From positions 1 through 64,000 of the forward strand of contig JAVBOM010000043.1 of the NCBI GenBank assembly GCA_031550535.1: 64,000 nt of DNA, written 5' to 3'. Each line of letters opens with the position of its first letter. Within the stretch, counting starts at the first letter, position 1. The translations under genes were made by a program, and so were the position numbers. Below, piece by piece: positions 32,197 through 39,188 of this stretch. The stretch is from Avichristensenella sp031550535 (GTDB lineage: Bacteria > Bacillota > Clostridia > Christensenellales > Aristaeellaceae). The notes beneath the pieces are model-generated. The model had not been told where the DNA came from and did not search any database. It was given only the letters and a program-made list of their open reading frames with translations.

Positions 32197-33726
32197 TCAG
32201 CCTCTGGCGACCTGAATCCACAGCGCCACATTCTGATCGTCATATAGCACGACGTACGACTGCCCGATCTTGAGCGCCGGTTCTTCCTCGTGCGCGATGA
32301 CGGTCTCCGGCGTCAGTGTAAAGGTCAGGGTGGCCGTAGGCGATTGCTCGATGCCCGCCGAATTGTCAATCACCGTCATCACCAGGAAGTCCTCGCCAAA
32401 GTCCAGCACCTTGCCATAGTTGGTTTCCCCCGCGTATTCCATCATTTTCGGAATAACGACGGAGGTCTTCTCCAACTGCCTGTCGGCTTCCTCCACGATA
32501 AACCGGAACCCCTTGCCCCAGTACTGTTTCGCGTCACCGTATTCCTCGGGCAGTTCCATCCAGTGGGCTTGCGTGCGGCCAAACGCGTCGGACCTGACGG
32601 AGATCATCCGCTCCGGCTCGGTAACCCCAAAGCGGCCCGGGATGTCCAAATAAAACGTGATGCCGTAGTACACCTCCGGCTCCTCCGGCACGGTCAGCGC
32701 GAACGCCAGCGAGACGCCCAGCACGGACACCAGCGCCGCACAGAGCACCATCACGCCCAGGCGCTTTTTTCCCACATCCATGATGGACAGAATGCGCTTC
32801 TTCATGTTCGTCTTGCCGCCCCGGTAGCTCGTGGACAGCAGGGTTTTCGGTCCGGCCTGCCGCCGGATGACGGACAGGATCGTCTCGCTGTAATACTGGC
32901 GCGTGTCCAGGTCCGCGCTTTGCAGCACCCGTGCGTCGCACGACGCCTCACAGTGGAACGACGCAGCCCGGGCCACCAGCGGCACCAGCGGGTTGAACCA
33001 GTGCACCGCCAGCGCCGCGAGCGTCAGCGCCTTGCACCACAGGTCGCCGCGCTTCAGGTGGATCAGCTCGTGCCGGAACACGAGGTGCGCCTCCGAAAGC
33101 GTCAGGTCCATGTCCGGCAACAGAATCGTTGGCCGGAAAAACCCGACAAGCATCGGACTGTCCACCATCGGGCAGGTTTTCAGCCGTACATCGGCGCGGA
33201 TGCCCAGCTCTACCTTGGCCGCGCACAACACGGACACGTACCCCGGATGCCGCGCGTCCCGGCTCCAGCGGCGCACGGCGCGCACGAACCGCGCGTGACG
33301 GGCAAGCGATACGGCGAGCACCGCAAGCGCACCCGTCAGCCAGACGGCGAAAAGGATCTGCGCGGTGGAGAGCTTCGGCACGCGCGGCGCGCTTGTTTTG
33401 ACGATCGGGGCTTGCGTTTCCGCCGTGGCGGCGAGCTCCGCCGCGATGGCGGCCATGGAGGTCGCGGCCTTCCTCGGCGGCTCAATGGCGGCCCGCGCCT
33501 GCCGCTCCGCCGGCTGCGCCAGCGCCGGGACATCCAGCGTCAGCGCGGGCGCCGCCGCGCTCGGCCGGAAGGGGATCACAAACGCGATGAGCACGATCAC
33601 CCAGGCCAGGTACACGGTTTTGGCGCTGTATCGCTTCGTCAGCGCCGGTGTCAGCGCCAGCGCGAGCAGCGCGAGCGCGCTCGTCGTCAGCGTGCATTCC
33701 AGAAGCATTCGCAGGAACGCGTCCAT
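32197..33726 (-). CDS. M56 family membrane metallopeptidase (BlaR1/MecR1-like), without a penicillin-binding sensor
   Basis: 509 residues. N-terminal helices (about 5-55 and 122-145) are separated by an Ala/Pro-rich loop. The zinc protease motif HELIH is at 219-223, in FRHELIHLKRGDLW, with VARAASFHCEASCDARVL as the third-ligand region. A fourth membrane helix (MVLCAALVSVLGVSLAFAL, about 325) leads to an external beta-rich domain of about 175 residues. That domain lacks the SxxK serine of BlaR1 sensors, so the signal is not a beta-lactam in the usual way. In BlaR1 systems the protease inactivates the adjacent BlaI repressor. One base separates it from the blaI-type gene. Confidence 0.88.
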   Translation of the reverse strand: MDAFLRMLLECTLTTSALALLALALTPALTKRYSAKTVYLAWVIVLIAFVIPFRPSAAAPALTLDVPALAQPAERQARAAIEPPRKAATSMAAIAAELAATAETQAPIVKTSAPRVPKLSTAQILFAVWLTGALAVLAVSLARHARFVRAVRRWSRDARHPGYVSVLCAAKVELGIRADVRLKTCPMVDSPMLVGFFRPTILLPDMDLTLSEAHLVFRHELIHLKRGDLWCKALTLAALAVHWFNPLVPLVARAASFHCEASCDARVLQSADLDTRQYYSETILSVIRRQAGPKTLLSTSYRGGKTNMKKRILSIMDVGKKRLGVMVLCAALVSVLGVSLAFALTVPEEPEVYYGITFYLDIPGRFGVTEPERMISVRSDAFGRTQAHWMELPEEYGDAKQYWGKGFRFIVEEADRQLEKTSVVIPKMMEYAGETNYGKVLDFGEDFLVMTVIDNSAGIEQSPTATLTFTLTPETVIAHEEEPALKIGQSYVVLYDDQNVALWIQVARG

Positions 33727-33727
33727 A

Positions 33728-34123
33728 CTACTGACTCCTTTCTTCGGTTTCCTTTCGGATCTCCTTCACCCAGGCGGAGAGCTCGTCCACGTCGTCCTTG
33801 GTGAGCTTTTCGCCGTGCAGCGCCGCGAGCAGGCTGGCGACGCTTTTTTTGTGGTAGCGGTCCAGAAAATTTTCCGTTTCCAGGCGCAGGTATTCATCGC
33901 GCGAAATGATGGGATAAAAGTCCCGCTCGCGCTTGGCGCTCTTTTCGGCGCGGAGAAAACCGCGCTCCGTCAGCCGGCCGAACAGCGACACGACCGTCTG
34001 TATCTTCCATCCCCGCGCGTGGCCGATGCGCTCCATGACCATCGCCGTGGTGACGGGCGGAACGCTGTCCCAGATATACTCCATGATCTCAAACTCCGCG
34101 TCGGGCAATCGCTTGGGTTTCAT
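33728..34123 (-). CDS. BlaI/MecI/CopY-family transcriptional repressor
   Basis: 131 residues; AAGGAGG upstream of ATG 34123. The winged helix at the N-terminus reads LPDAEFEIMEYIWDSVPPVTTAMVMERIGHARGWKIQTVVSLFGRLTERGFL, as in BlaI, and a C-terminal dimerisation helix pair follows (VASLLAALHGEKLTKDDVDELSAWVKEI). It is expected to repress its own operon until the M56 protease is triggered. The downstream secreted PepSY-like genes are probably in the same regulon. Confidence 0.93.
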   Translation of the reverse strand: MKPKRLPDAEFEIMEYIWDSVPPVTTAMVMERIGHARGWKIQTVVSLFGRLTERGFLRAEKSAKRERDFYPIISRDEYLRLETENFLDRYHKKSVASLLAALHGEKLTKDDVDELSAWVKEIRKETEERSQ

Positions 34124-34138
34124 ATGGCGGTCCTCCTT

Positions 34139-34194
34139 GATGGCGGCGCTGATTCGGAGAATCGGGCACCTATAGGGATTAAAGAAATCCCCGC
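34139..34194 (-). repeat. Family A repeat, copy 13, in the BlaI leader
   Basis: Reverse orientation, lying between the predicted promoter and the ribosome site of the repressor gene, so it would be transcribed in the 5' leader. Hairpin 1 is reduced (GGGGATTTCTTTAATCCC). Confidence 0.88.
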
Positions 34195-34227
34195 TCTTTG
34201 TAAGGCATCGTGTCTTACTATGAAGAT

Positions 34228-34256
34228 ATACTACACCGCGTCTTACATCTTGTCAA
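34228..34256 (-). promoter_or_regulatory. Predicted promoter of the BlaI/M56 operon with direct-repeat boxes
   Basis: On the minus strand, TTGACA (34251-34256) and TAGTAT (34228-34233) are separated by 17 bp. Two boxes reading CG(T/C)GTCTTAC on the plus strand (34209-34218 and 34237-34246), 28 bp apart, lie at the start site and in the spacer and could be repressor sites. They do not match the classic TACAnnTGTA dyad. Confidence 0.5.
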
Positions 34257-34365
34257 GGAAAATATTACAAGTTTTCTTCTTTTGTTTGACGGTCACACAG
34301 GGCATGCGGTTTTTGGCAAAAGAAAAAAGCCCCCGGACCGAGGACTTTCTGTTCGCAATATACGC

Positions 34366-35634
34366 TTACGCCTCCACCATCTCCCGGCGGATATCCGCGC
34401 CGAGCGTGCGCAGCCGCTCTTCCAGCTTTTCATATCCCCGGTCGATGAACTCGGGGTTGCCGATTTCCGTGGTGCCGCCCGCCATCAGCCCGGCGATCAC
34501 GAGCGCCGCGCCCGCGCGCAGGTCACTGGCGTCCACCGGCGCGCCGGTCAGCCTGGGCGTGCCCTCGATAACGGTCATCCAGTCGGAAATATGCGCCCGC
34601 GCGCCCATGCGGACCATTTCGTTCAGGTGCTTGAACCGCTTGTCAAAAATCGTCTCGATGACCGTGCTCGTGCCGACAGCGGTAGTGAGCAGCGCGCTCA
34701 TCGGCTGCTGCAGGTCCGTCGGGAAGCCGGGGTACGCCTGCGTTTTGATGTTGACGGCGCGGTGCCCGCCCAGCGAGCGGACGCGGATCACGTCGTCCTC
34801 CTCGTCCACACGCACACCCATCTCCAGGAGCTTGGCGGTGAGCGATTCCATGTGCGCCGGGATGCAACCGTGCACGGCCACGTCGCCCTGTGTGGCGGCG
34901 GCGGCGATCATCAGCGTGCCGGTTTCGATTTGATCGGGGATGACGGTGTAGGTGCAGCTATGCAGGCGCTCCATGCCACGGATGCGGATGACATCCGTGC
35001 CCGCGCCCCGGATGCGCGCGCCCATGCTGTTGAGGAAGTTGGCCGTATCAACGACGTGCGGTTCCTTGGCGGCGTTGTAGATGACCGTGTTGCCCTCGGC
35101 GCGCACGGCCGCCAGCATGATGTTGATCGTGCCGCCGACGGTGACAAAATCAAAGAAAATCTCCGTACCAACCAGACCTGTAGTCTTTGCGTCCACGACG
35201 CCGTAGCGATCGTCGATCTCCGCGCCCAGCGCGCGCAGACCCTTGATATGCTGGTCAATGGGCCGCACGCCGATTTCGCAGCCGCCGGGGTACGGGATGG
35301 TGCCCTGGCGGGCCTTGCCCAGCAGCGCGCCCAGCAGGTAATACGACCCGCGCATGTGGCGGCACAGGTCGGGCGACGGCTTGGTTTTCGTCACGGTGGT
35401 GGGGTCGATGATGGCAGTATGCCCGCTAACCTGCACCCTCGCGCCCAGGCGGCGCAGCAATTCCAGCAGGTCGGAAACGTCCTCAATGTCCGGCAGGTTC
35501 TCAATGGAAACCGGCTCGTCGCACAGCAACGCGGCGCTCAAAACAGGCAGCGACGTGTTCTTGCCGCCGCAGACCTGAATGTCGCCGGTCAATCGTTTTT
35601 CGCCGTTGATAAAAAGTTTTTCTACAAAGGGCAT
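34366..35634 (-). CDS. murA: UDP-N-acetylglucosamine 1-carboxyvinyltransferase
   Basis: 422 residues, the normal length. It catalyses the first committed step of peptidoglycan synthesis, moving enolpyruvate from PEP to UDP-GlcNAc in the cytoplasm. Seen in the sequence: GGKNTSLPVLSAALL (substrate Lys25), MRGSYYLLGALL, the active-site Cys119 in PGGCEIGVRPIDQH (equivalent of E. coli Cys115, so fosfomycin-sensitive by this residue), and PGFPTDLQQPMSALLT. Clostridia often carry two murA genes; only this one is here. It stands alone on its strand with two family A repeats upstream. Confidence 0.96.
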   Translation of the reverse strand: MPFVEKLFINGEKRLTGDIQVCGGKNTSLPVLSAALLCDEPVSIENLPDIEDVSDLLELLRRLGARVQVSGHTAIIDPTTVTKTKPSPDLCRHMRGSYYLLGALLGKARQGTIPYPGGCEIGVRPIDQHIKGLRALGAEIDDRYGVVDAKTTGLVGTEIFFDFVTVGGTINIMLAAVRAEGNTVIYNAAKEPHVVDTANFLNSMGARIRGAGTDVIRIRGMERLHSCTYTVIPDQIETGTLMIAAAATQGDVAVHGCIPAHMESLTAKLLEMGVRVDEEDDVIRVRSLGGHRAVNIKTQAYPGFPTDLQQPMSALLTTAVGTSTVIETIFDKRFKHLNEMVRMGARAHISDWMTVIEGTPRLTGAPVDASDLRAGAALVIAGLMAGGTTEIGNPEFIDRGYEKLEERLRTLGADIRREMVEA

Positions 35635-35684
35635 CGCTTTCCTCCCGCAAGGACGTTGGACAGCCCGGATAGCTGCCTGAGAGG

Positions 35685-35742
35685 TAGGGATTTCTTACGA
35701 AATCCCTTTATGGCGCCCGATTTTTCAAATCGTGCCGCCGTC
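35685..35742 (+). repeat. Family A repeat, copy 14
   Basis: Hairpin 1 GGGATTTCTTACGAAATCCC; hairpin 2 loop TTTTTCA. Tandem with copy 15, 63 bp repeat unit. Confidence 0.92.
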
Positions 35743-35747
35743 CGAAG

Positions 35748-35805
35748 TAGGGATTTCTTTCGAAATCCCTTTATGGCGCCCAATTTTTCAAATCGCGCCG
35801 CCGTC
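35748..35805 (+). repeat. Family A repeat, copy 15 (tandem with copy 14)
   Basis: Hairpin 1 GGGATTTCTTTCGAAATCCC. Very similar to copy 14, indicating recent local duplication between the zinc-ribbon gene and murA. Confidence 0.92.
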
Positions 35806-35820
35806 AAGAATCAACTACGG

Positions 35821-36072
35821 TCAGTGGCAGCCGCACTGGCAGCCGGACGAATGGCCGGACGATCCGCAGCCGCTACAGCCGCCGCAGTCCCCGGAACAGG
35901 CGGCGCCGCGCCCCGCGGAAGAACCCTGCATGCCAAAAAGGCACGCACCCTCATACGCGCGCCGCACCTCGCCGCCGCACCGCTCGCAGCGGACGGACTC
36001 GATTTGAGAGGCGGGGATCAATGCGTCAAACACGGCATCGCACGCCGCGCAGCGGAACTTGAGCAGGGGCAT
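35821..36072 (-). CDS. FmdB-like zinc-ribbon protein with a Cys/Gly/His-rich tail
   Basis: 83 residues from ATG 36072 (CGGAGG upstream). The N-terminal zinc ribbon MPLLKFRCAACDAVFDALI ... VRCERCGGEVRRAYEG matches the FmdB regulatory protein family. The last 25 residues are a run of Cys, Gly, Ser and His (CSGDCGGCSGCGSS, then GCQCGCH), suggesting extra metal binding. The family's function is poorly defined. It is convergent with nothing nearby and sits next to the secreted protein gene at 36150 on the same strand. Confidence 0.85.
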   Translation of the reverse strand: MPLLKFRCAACDAVFDALIPASQIESVRCERCGGEVRRAYEGACLFGMQGSSAGRGAACSGDCGGCSGCGSSGHSSGCQCGCH

Positions 36073-36149
36073 AGGAACCTCCGAAACAATGCGCTTTGCT
36101 AGTAATTCAACCATTATACACCTTATAGGAAAGAAACGCAAGAAACCGG

Positions 36150-36938
36150 TCACCCATTGGCCGGGCCGTCCTCCGACAGGTCGTAATACATCAGCACGGA
36201 ACCGTCGGGCGAAGAAATGTTCACCGCGTACTGCTCCTCATACCGGCCGCCTGTGCCATGCAGGGGCTGGACGAAGCAGACTGACCAGTAGCGGGTATTG
36301 TAGGGGTTATCCGGCTCCGTATTCCATGGCTCGCTGAAGAAAGCGGTCATCAGCAGCGCCTGGAGGTCCGCTTCCGTCGCGCCCGACCCTTCGGCGATGA
36401 TCTCCTTCACCCGCCGGACCGCTTCCTCGCGCGGCATGTCACCTTCCTCCGGCACGGCGGGGCAGGTCACGTCGTCGGTAAAGTGCATGAACAGATGGTG
36501 GTAGAGGGCGGCGTCCTCCAGGGACCAGAACAGCGCGCTGCCCTTGGCCTCTTGCAGTTCGGCGTACCGCTCCCCGGGCACAAACGCGTCCACGAGCGCC
36601 ACCTCACCGGAGGACAGGAGGACCGTCACCGCGTAACACGTCTCCGCCCCGTCATTGGCGCGCAGCGCGACGCACACGGCCTTTTCCCGCTGCCCGTCCG
36701 CCTCCACGATGATGTACGTCCCGGTGATGAACCGCTCGGGGTCCTGTTCGTAGACGGCAATTCCGGCCTCGTCCCAGACCGCCCGGGCAATGTCCAGCTC
36801 GCTGTCGTAGAAGGGATCGCTGTCGCTGATTTCCGCCTGGGTAGCCGTCAGGTAGAGCGGCGGAACCTCCGCGCGCGCGGGCAGCCCCATGCCCAGGCCG
36901 AGCAGCGCGATGAGCAGCCAGATGCCAAACTTCCGCAT
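36150..36938 (-). CDS. Secreted protein with PepSY-like modules
   Basis: 262 residues from ATG 36938 (CGGAGGACACGGCG upstream). A signal peptide (1-22, ending ARA-EVP) precedes a first domain (DSELDIARAVWDEAGIAVYEQDPERFITGTYIIVEADGQREKAVCVAL ... TVLLSSGEVALVDAF) and a second one (MPREEAVRRVKEIIAEGSG ... YWSVCFVQPLHGTGGRYEEQYAVNISSPDGSVLMYYDL). The layout of a helix with paired strands ending in a G-x-V turn is like the proteins at 29593-32163. Divergent from the DUF3048 gene. Confidence 0.75.
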   Translation of the reverse strand: MRKFGIWLLIALLGLGMGLPARAEVPPLYLTATQAEISDSDPFYDSELDIARAVWDEAGIAVYEQDPERFITGTYIIVEADGQREKAVCVALRANDGAETCYAVTVLLSSGEVALVDAFVPGERYAELQEAKGSALFWSLEDAALYHHLFMHFTDDVTCPAVPEEGDMPREEAVRRVKEIIAEGSGATEADLQALLMTAFFSEPWNTEPDNPYNTRYWSVCFVQPLHGTGGRYEEQYAVNISSPDGSVLMYYDLSEDGPANG

Positions 36939-37089
36939 CGCCGTGTCCTCCGTTTGCTTTGGTGAAATTGCTGTTATTATACAGGGTTCCCGGGGTGCGG
37001 TCAAATGGCGGGCGCGCCGCCGAACGGGCGATACGAGCGACGGGCTCTGGGAAACATTTCCAGCCTGCCATCGTCTATTTGATAAGAGG

Positions 37090-37148
37090 TAGGGATTTCT
37101 TGCGAAATCCCCTTATGGCGCCCGATTCTCCGAATCAGCGCCGCCGTC
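37090..37148 (+). repeat. Family A repeat, copy 16
   Basis: Perfect consensus hairpin 1 and hairpin 2 with a CTCCGA loop. Tandem with copy 17. Confidence 0.93.
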
Positions 37149-37152
37149 AAGG

Positions 37153-37210
37153 CAGGGACTTCTTGCGAAATCCTCTCATGGCGCCCGATTTTCTAGATCA
37201 GCGCCACCAC
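37153..37210 (+). repeat. Family A repeat, copy 17 (tandem with copy 16)
   Basis: Starts CAGGGACTTC; hairpin 2 arms drift (AGATCAGCGCC). It lies in the leader of the DUF3048 gene. Confidence 0.9.
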
Positions 37211-37294
37211 CCGGGATGCACGCGGCATCCGCCCGAAAACGGCACTGGATCCCGGATACCCGCGACCGGGCACTTCGCCCACGGAGGAACGTAC

Positions 37295-38818
37295 ATGCGG
37301 AATCACATCAGGTACATTTTGCTGCTCGGCCTGGCTCTGCTGCTGTGCGCCGGGAGCGGCGCGGCGGCGGGGGAGGGGCAACCCTCAACGGCAGGGCAAC
37401 CGATGGACAGGCCATACCGGCCGCTGCTGGTTGACATCAGCAATACCCCCGGCGAGGCGAGGCCCGCATGGGGGCTTTCCCAGGCGGATGTCGTCTATGA
37501 GGCGATTGTCAATGGGCCAGCGCACACGCGCTATTTGGCCATCTTCAATGATCACTACCCGGAGAAGGTCGGTCCCCTGCGCAGCACGCGGGTGTATTTT
37601 GCCTCGCTCCGCCATGAGTGGGACTGCCCGCTTGTGTTTCGGGGCGAAGGGGGGACGGTAAAAGAGGTTAGCGTAGCGGACTTCTTCAAGCAAACCGGGG
37701 TCAGAAAACAATTTCTCTTTACCAGCGGAGGAATGTTCGCCCATATGAACGTCGGGCTTAGCCGCTCAAAAGAGCGGGATTCACCCCACAATACCGTCGC
37801 GAATCTGAAGGAAATCGTGGAGACGGCCTGGCCCCAAAACGATGACGGCACGCCCTATGAACCCCGCTTACCCGCGTTCCGGTTTACCGATCCGCCGTCG
37901 CGCGGCACGGAATCCGCGACCTGGATAAACGTTCCGTATCATAAAAACTACAACCCGGAGTATCACTTTGACCCTGATACGCGCACGTACGCGCGCTGGT
38001 ACGACGGCAAGCCGCAGAAGGACGCGGAGGGCGTGCCGATCATCGCGGCAAATGTCATTGTAATGTATAACGAAATCACCTATATCAGAAACGACCGCAC
38101 CGCTCCGTACATGGATATGGTGGGCAGCGGCCCGATTGACGCGTTCATCGACGGCACGCACATACGTGGCACCTGGTCACGCCCCTGGTTGCACAACCAA
38201 ACGTTCTTTCTGGACGAAGCGGGCGCACCGCTGCGCTTCCTGCCCGGCAAGACGTTCATCCAGATATACCCCCCGCAGTGGTACATCCTGATGACGGGCG
38301 AGGACGGCGCTGTTCACGCCGTCGGTTCCGGCCCGGAAAATCCGGACACGGCGGCGGACGAGGCGATGTACGCGCTGTTTTTGAAATGGACAGCCGAGAA
38401 GGGCGAGATCTACACGTGGTCCGAGGAGGACCGGGCAGCGTATGACGAGGCCGTGGCCGCGACGGGGTTTGAGCGGAAAAACGTCCCCGACAATATAGAC
38501 AAAGGGGAAATGTCCATGGACCAGGCGGTTGGCGTGGCCAGGGAAACCCTCATCGAGGCGTACGGGATGAGTGCGTGGGCAGCAAACCTGTATCGCGCGG
38601 AGGCCACCCAGAGCGTTGCCAACCCGAACCGCCCGGAATGGGCCGTCGTGCTCTCTCCGCAGATCATCCCCTATAATGTTGGCGATCAACTGCACCATAC
38701 CGCCGCGCCGGACGGTATGCGCCATACCGTGCTGATCGACGTCCGCTCGGGCCGTGTGCTCGACCTGAACTCCGAACCGGACCCGGAGGCCGCCGCCAGC
38801 CAGCCAGCAGGTGATTAG
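37295..38818 (+). CDS. Secreted DUF3048 protein (YerB-like) with a C-terminal PepSY-like module
   Basis: 507 residues from ATG 37295 (CGGAGGAAC upstream). Signal peptide 1-24; a Cys at 18 is within the hydrophobic core but there is no clean lipobox. DUF3048 begins at RPLLVDISNTPGEARPAWGL (about 42) with DVVYEAIVNGPAHTRYLAIF and VGPLRSTRVYF; its C-terminal half has RGTWSRPWLHNQTFFLDEAG and GKTFIQIYPP. The last 105 residues (MDQAVGVARETLIEAYGM ... WAVVLSPQI ... HTVLIDVRSGRVLDL) are a PepSY-like addition not usual in YerB. Function of DUF3048 is unknown to me. Confidence 0.88.
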   Translation: MRNHIRYILLLGLALLLCAGSGAAAGEGQPSTAGQPMDRPYRPLLVDISNTPGEARPAWGLSQADVVYEAIVNGPAHTRYLAIFNDHYPEKVGPLRSTRVYFASLRHEWDCPLVFRGEGGTVKEVSVADFFKQTGVRKQFLFTSGGMFAHMNVGLSRSKERDSPHNTVANLKEIVETAWPQNDDGTPYEPRLPAFRFTDPPSRGTESATWINVPYHKNYNPEYHFDPDTRTYARWYDGKPQKDAEGVPIIAANVIVMYNEITYIRNDRTAPYMDMVGSGPIDAFIDGTHIRGTWSRPWLHNQTFFLDEAGAPLRFLPGKTFIQIYPPQWYILMTGEDGAVHAVGSGPENPDTAADEAMYALFLKWTAEKGEIYTWSEEDRAAYDEAVAATGFERKNVPDNIDKGEMSMDQAVGVARETLIEAYGMSAWAANLYRAEATQSVANPNRPEWAVVLSPQIIPYNVGDQLHHTAAPDGMRHTVLIDVRSGRVLDLNSEPDPEAAASQPAGD

Positions 38819-38865
38819 CGCGCAAAAAACGGTCCGCCAAGGCCGCACAACCACCCAAAACACAC

Positions 38866-38892
38866 GCGGGCGCGCCCACCCGACGCGCCCGC
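38866..38892 (-). terminator. Hairpin between convergent genes
   Basis: A perfect 9-bp stem GCGGGCGCG/CGCGCCCGC. On the minus strand it is followed by GTGTGTTTTGG, so it may terminate the 65-residue gene; it could also serve the DUF3048 gene. Confidence 0.5.
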
Positions 38893-38901
38893 ACAACTCC
38901 G

Positions 38902-39099
38902 CTATGCTCGGTCTCCCTGCTCCATCACCCAGTTGTGGTACAGCTCCAACTCCCCGCGCATCACGGCCAGTCCCGCTTTCAGCACCAGCGCGGGGTCCGT
39001 CAAGCCGCCTCCGTTCTCCTTTACGGATTGTTCCACATCTAGCATAATCCGCTCCCGCATGGGCTGTGTTTCACGGACGAACTCATCAAAGCGTTTCAT
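38902..39099 (-). CDS. Small hypothetical protein
   Basis: 65 residues from ATG 39099, with GGGGG well placed upstream. Entirely helical-looking and mixed in charge (MKRFDEFVRETQPMRERIMLDVEQ, then LVLKAGLAVMRGELELYHNW). No membrane segment, signal or known motif. It stands alone between the DUF3048 and P-type ATPase genes. The good ribosome site and following hairpin support it as real. Confidence 0.6.
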   Translation of the reverse strand: MKRFDEFVRETQPMRERIMLDVEQSVKENGGGLTDPALVLKAGLAVMRGELELYHNWVMEQGDRA

Positions 39100-39188
39100 C
39101 TGCACGCCCCCTTTGGGCTATGCTATCATGAATCCTACACTATTTCAACAAATATTCGCAAAAACATTCAAAATAATTCTTATTGTCA

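Noticed and set aside
35685..37210. Tandem repeats suggestive of a CRISPR array
   Set aside because: The units are paired copies of a dispersed 58-bp element with only about 5 bp between them, no unique spacers of constant length, and no cas genes nearby.
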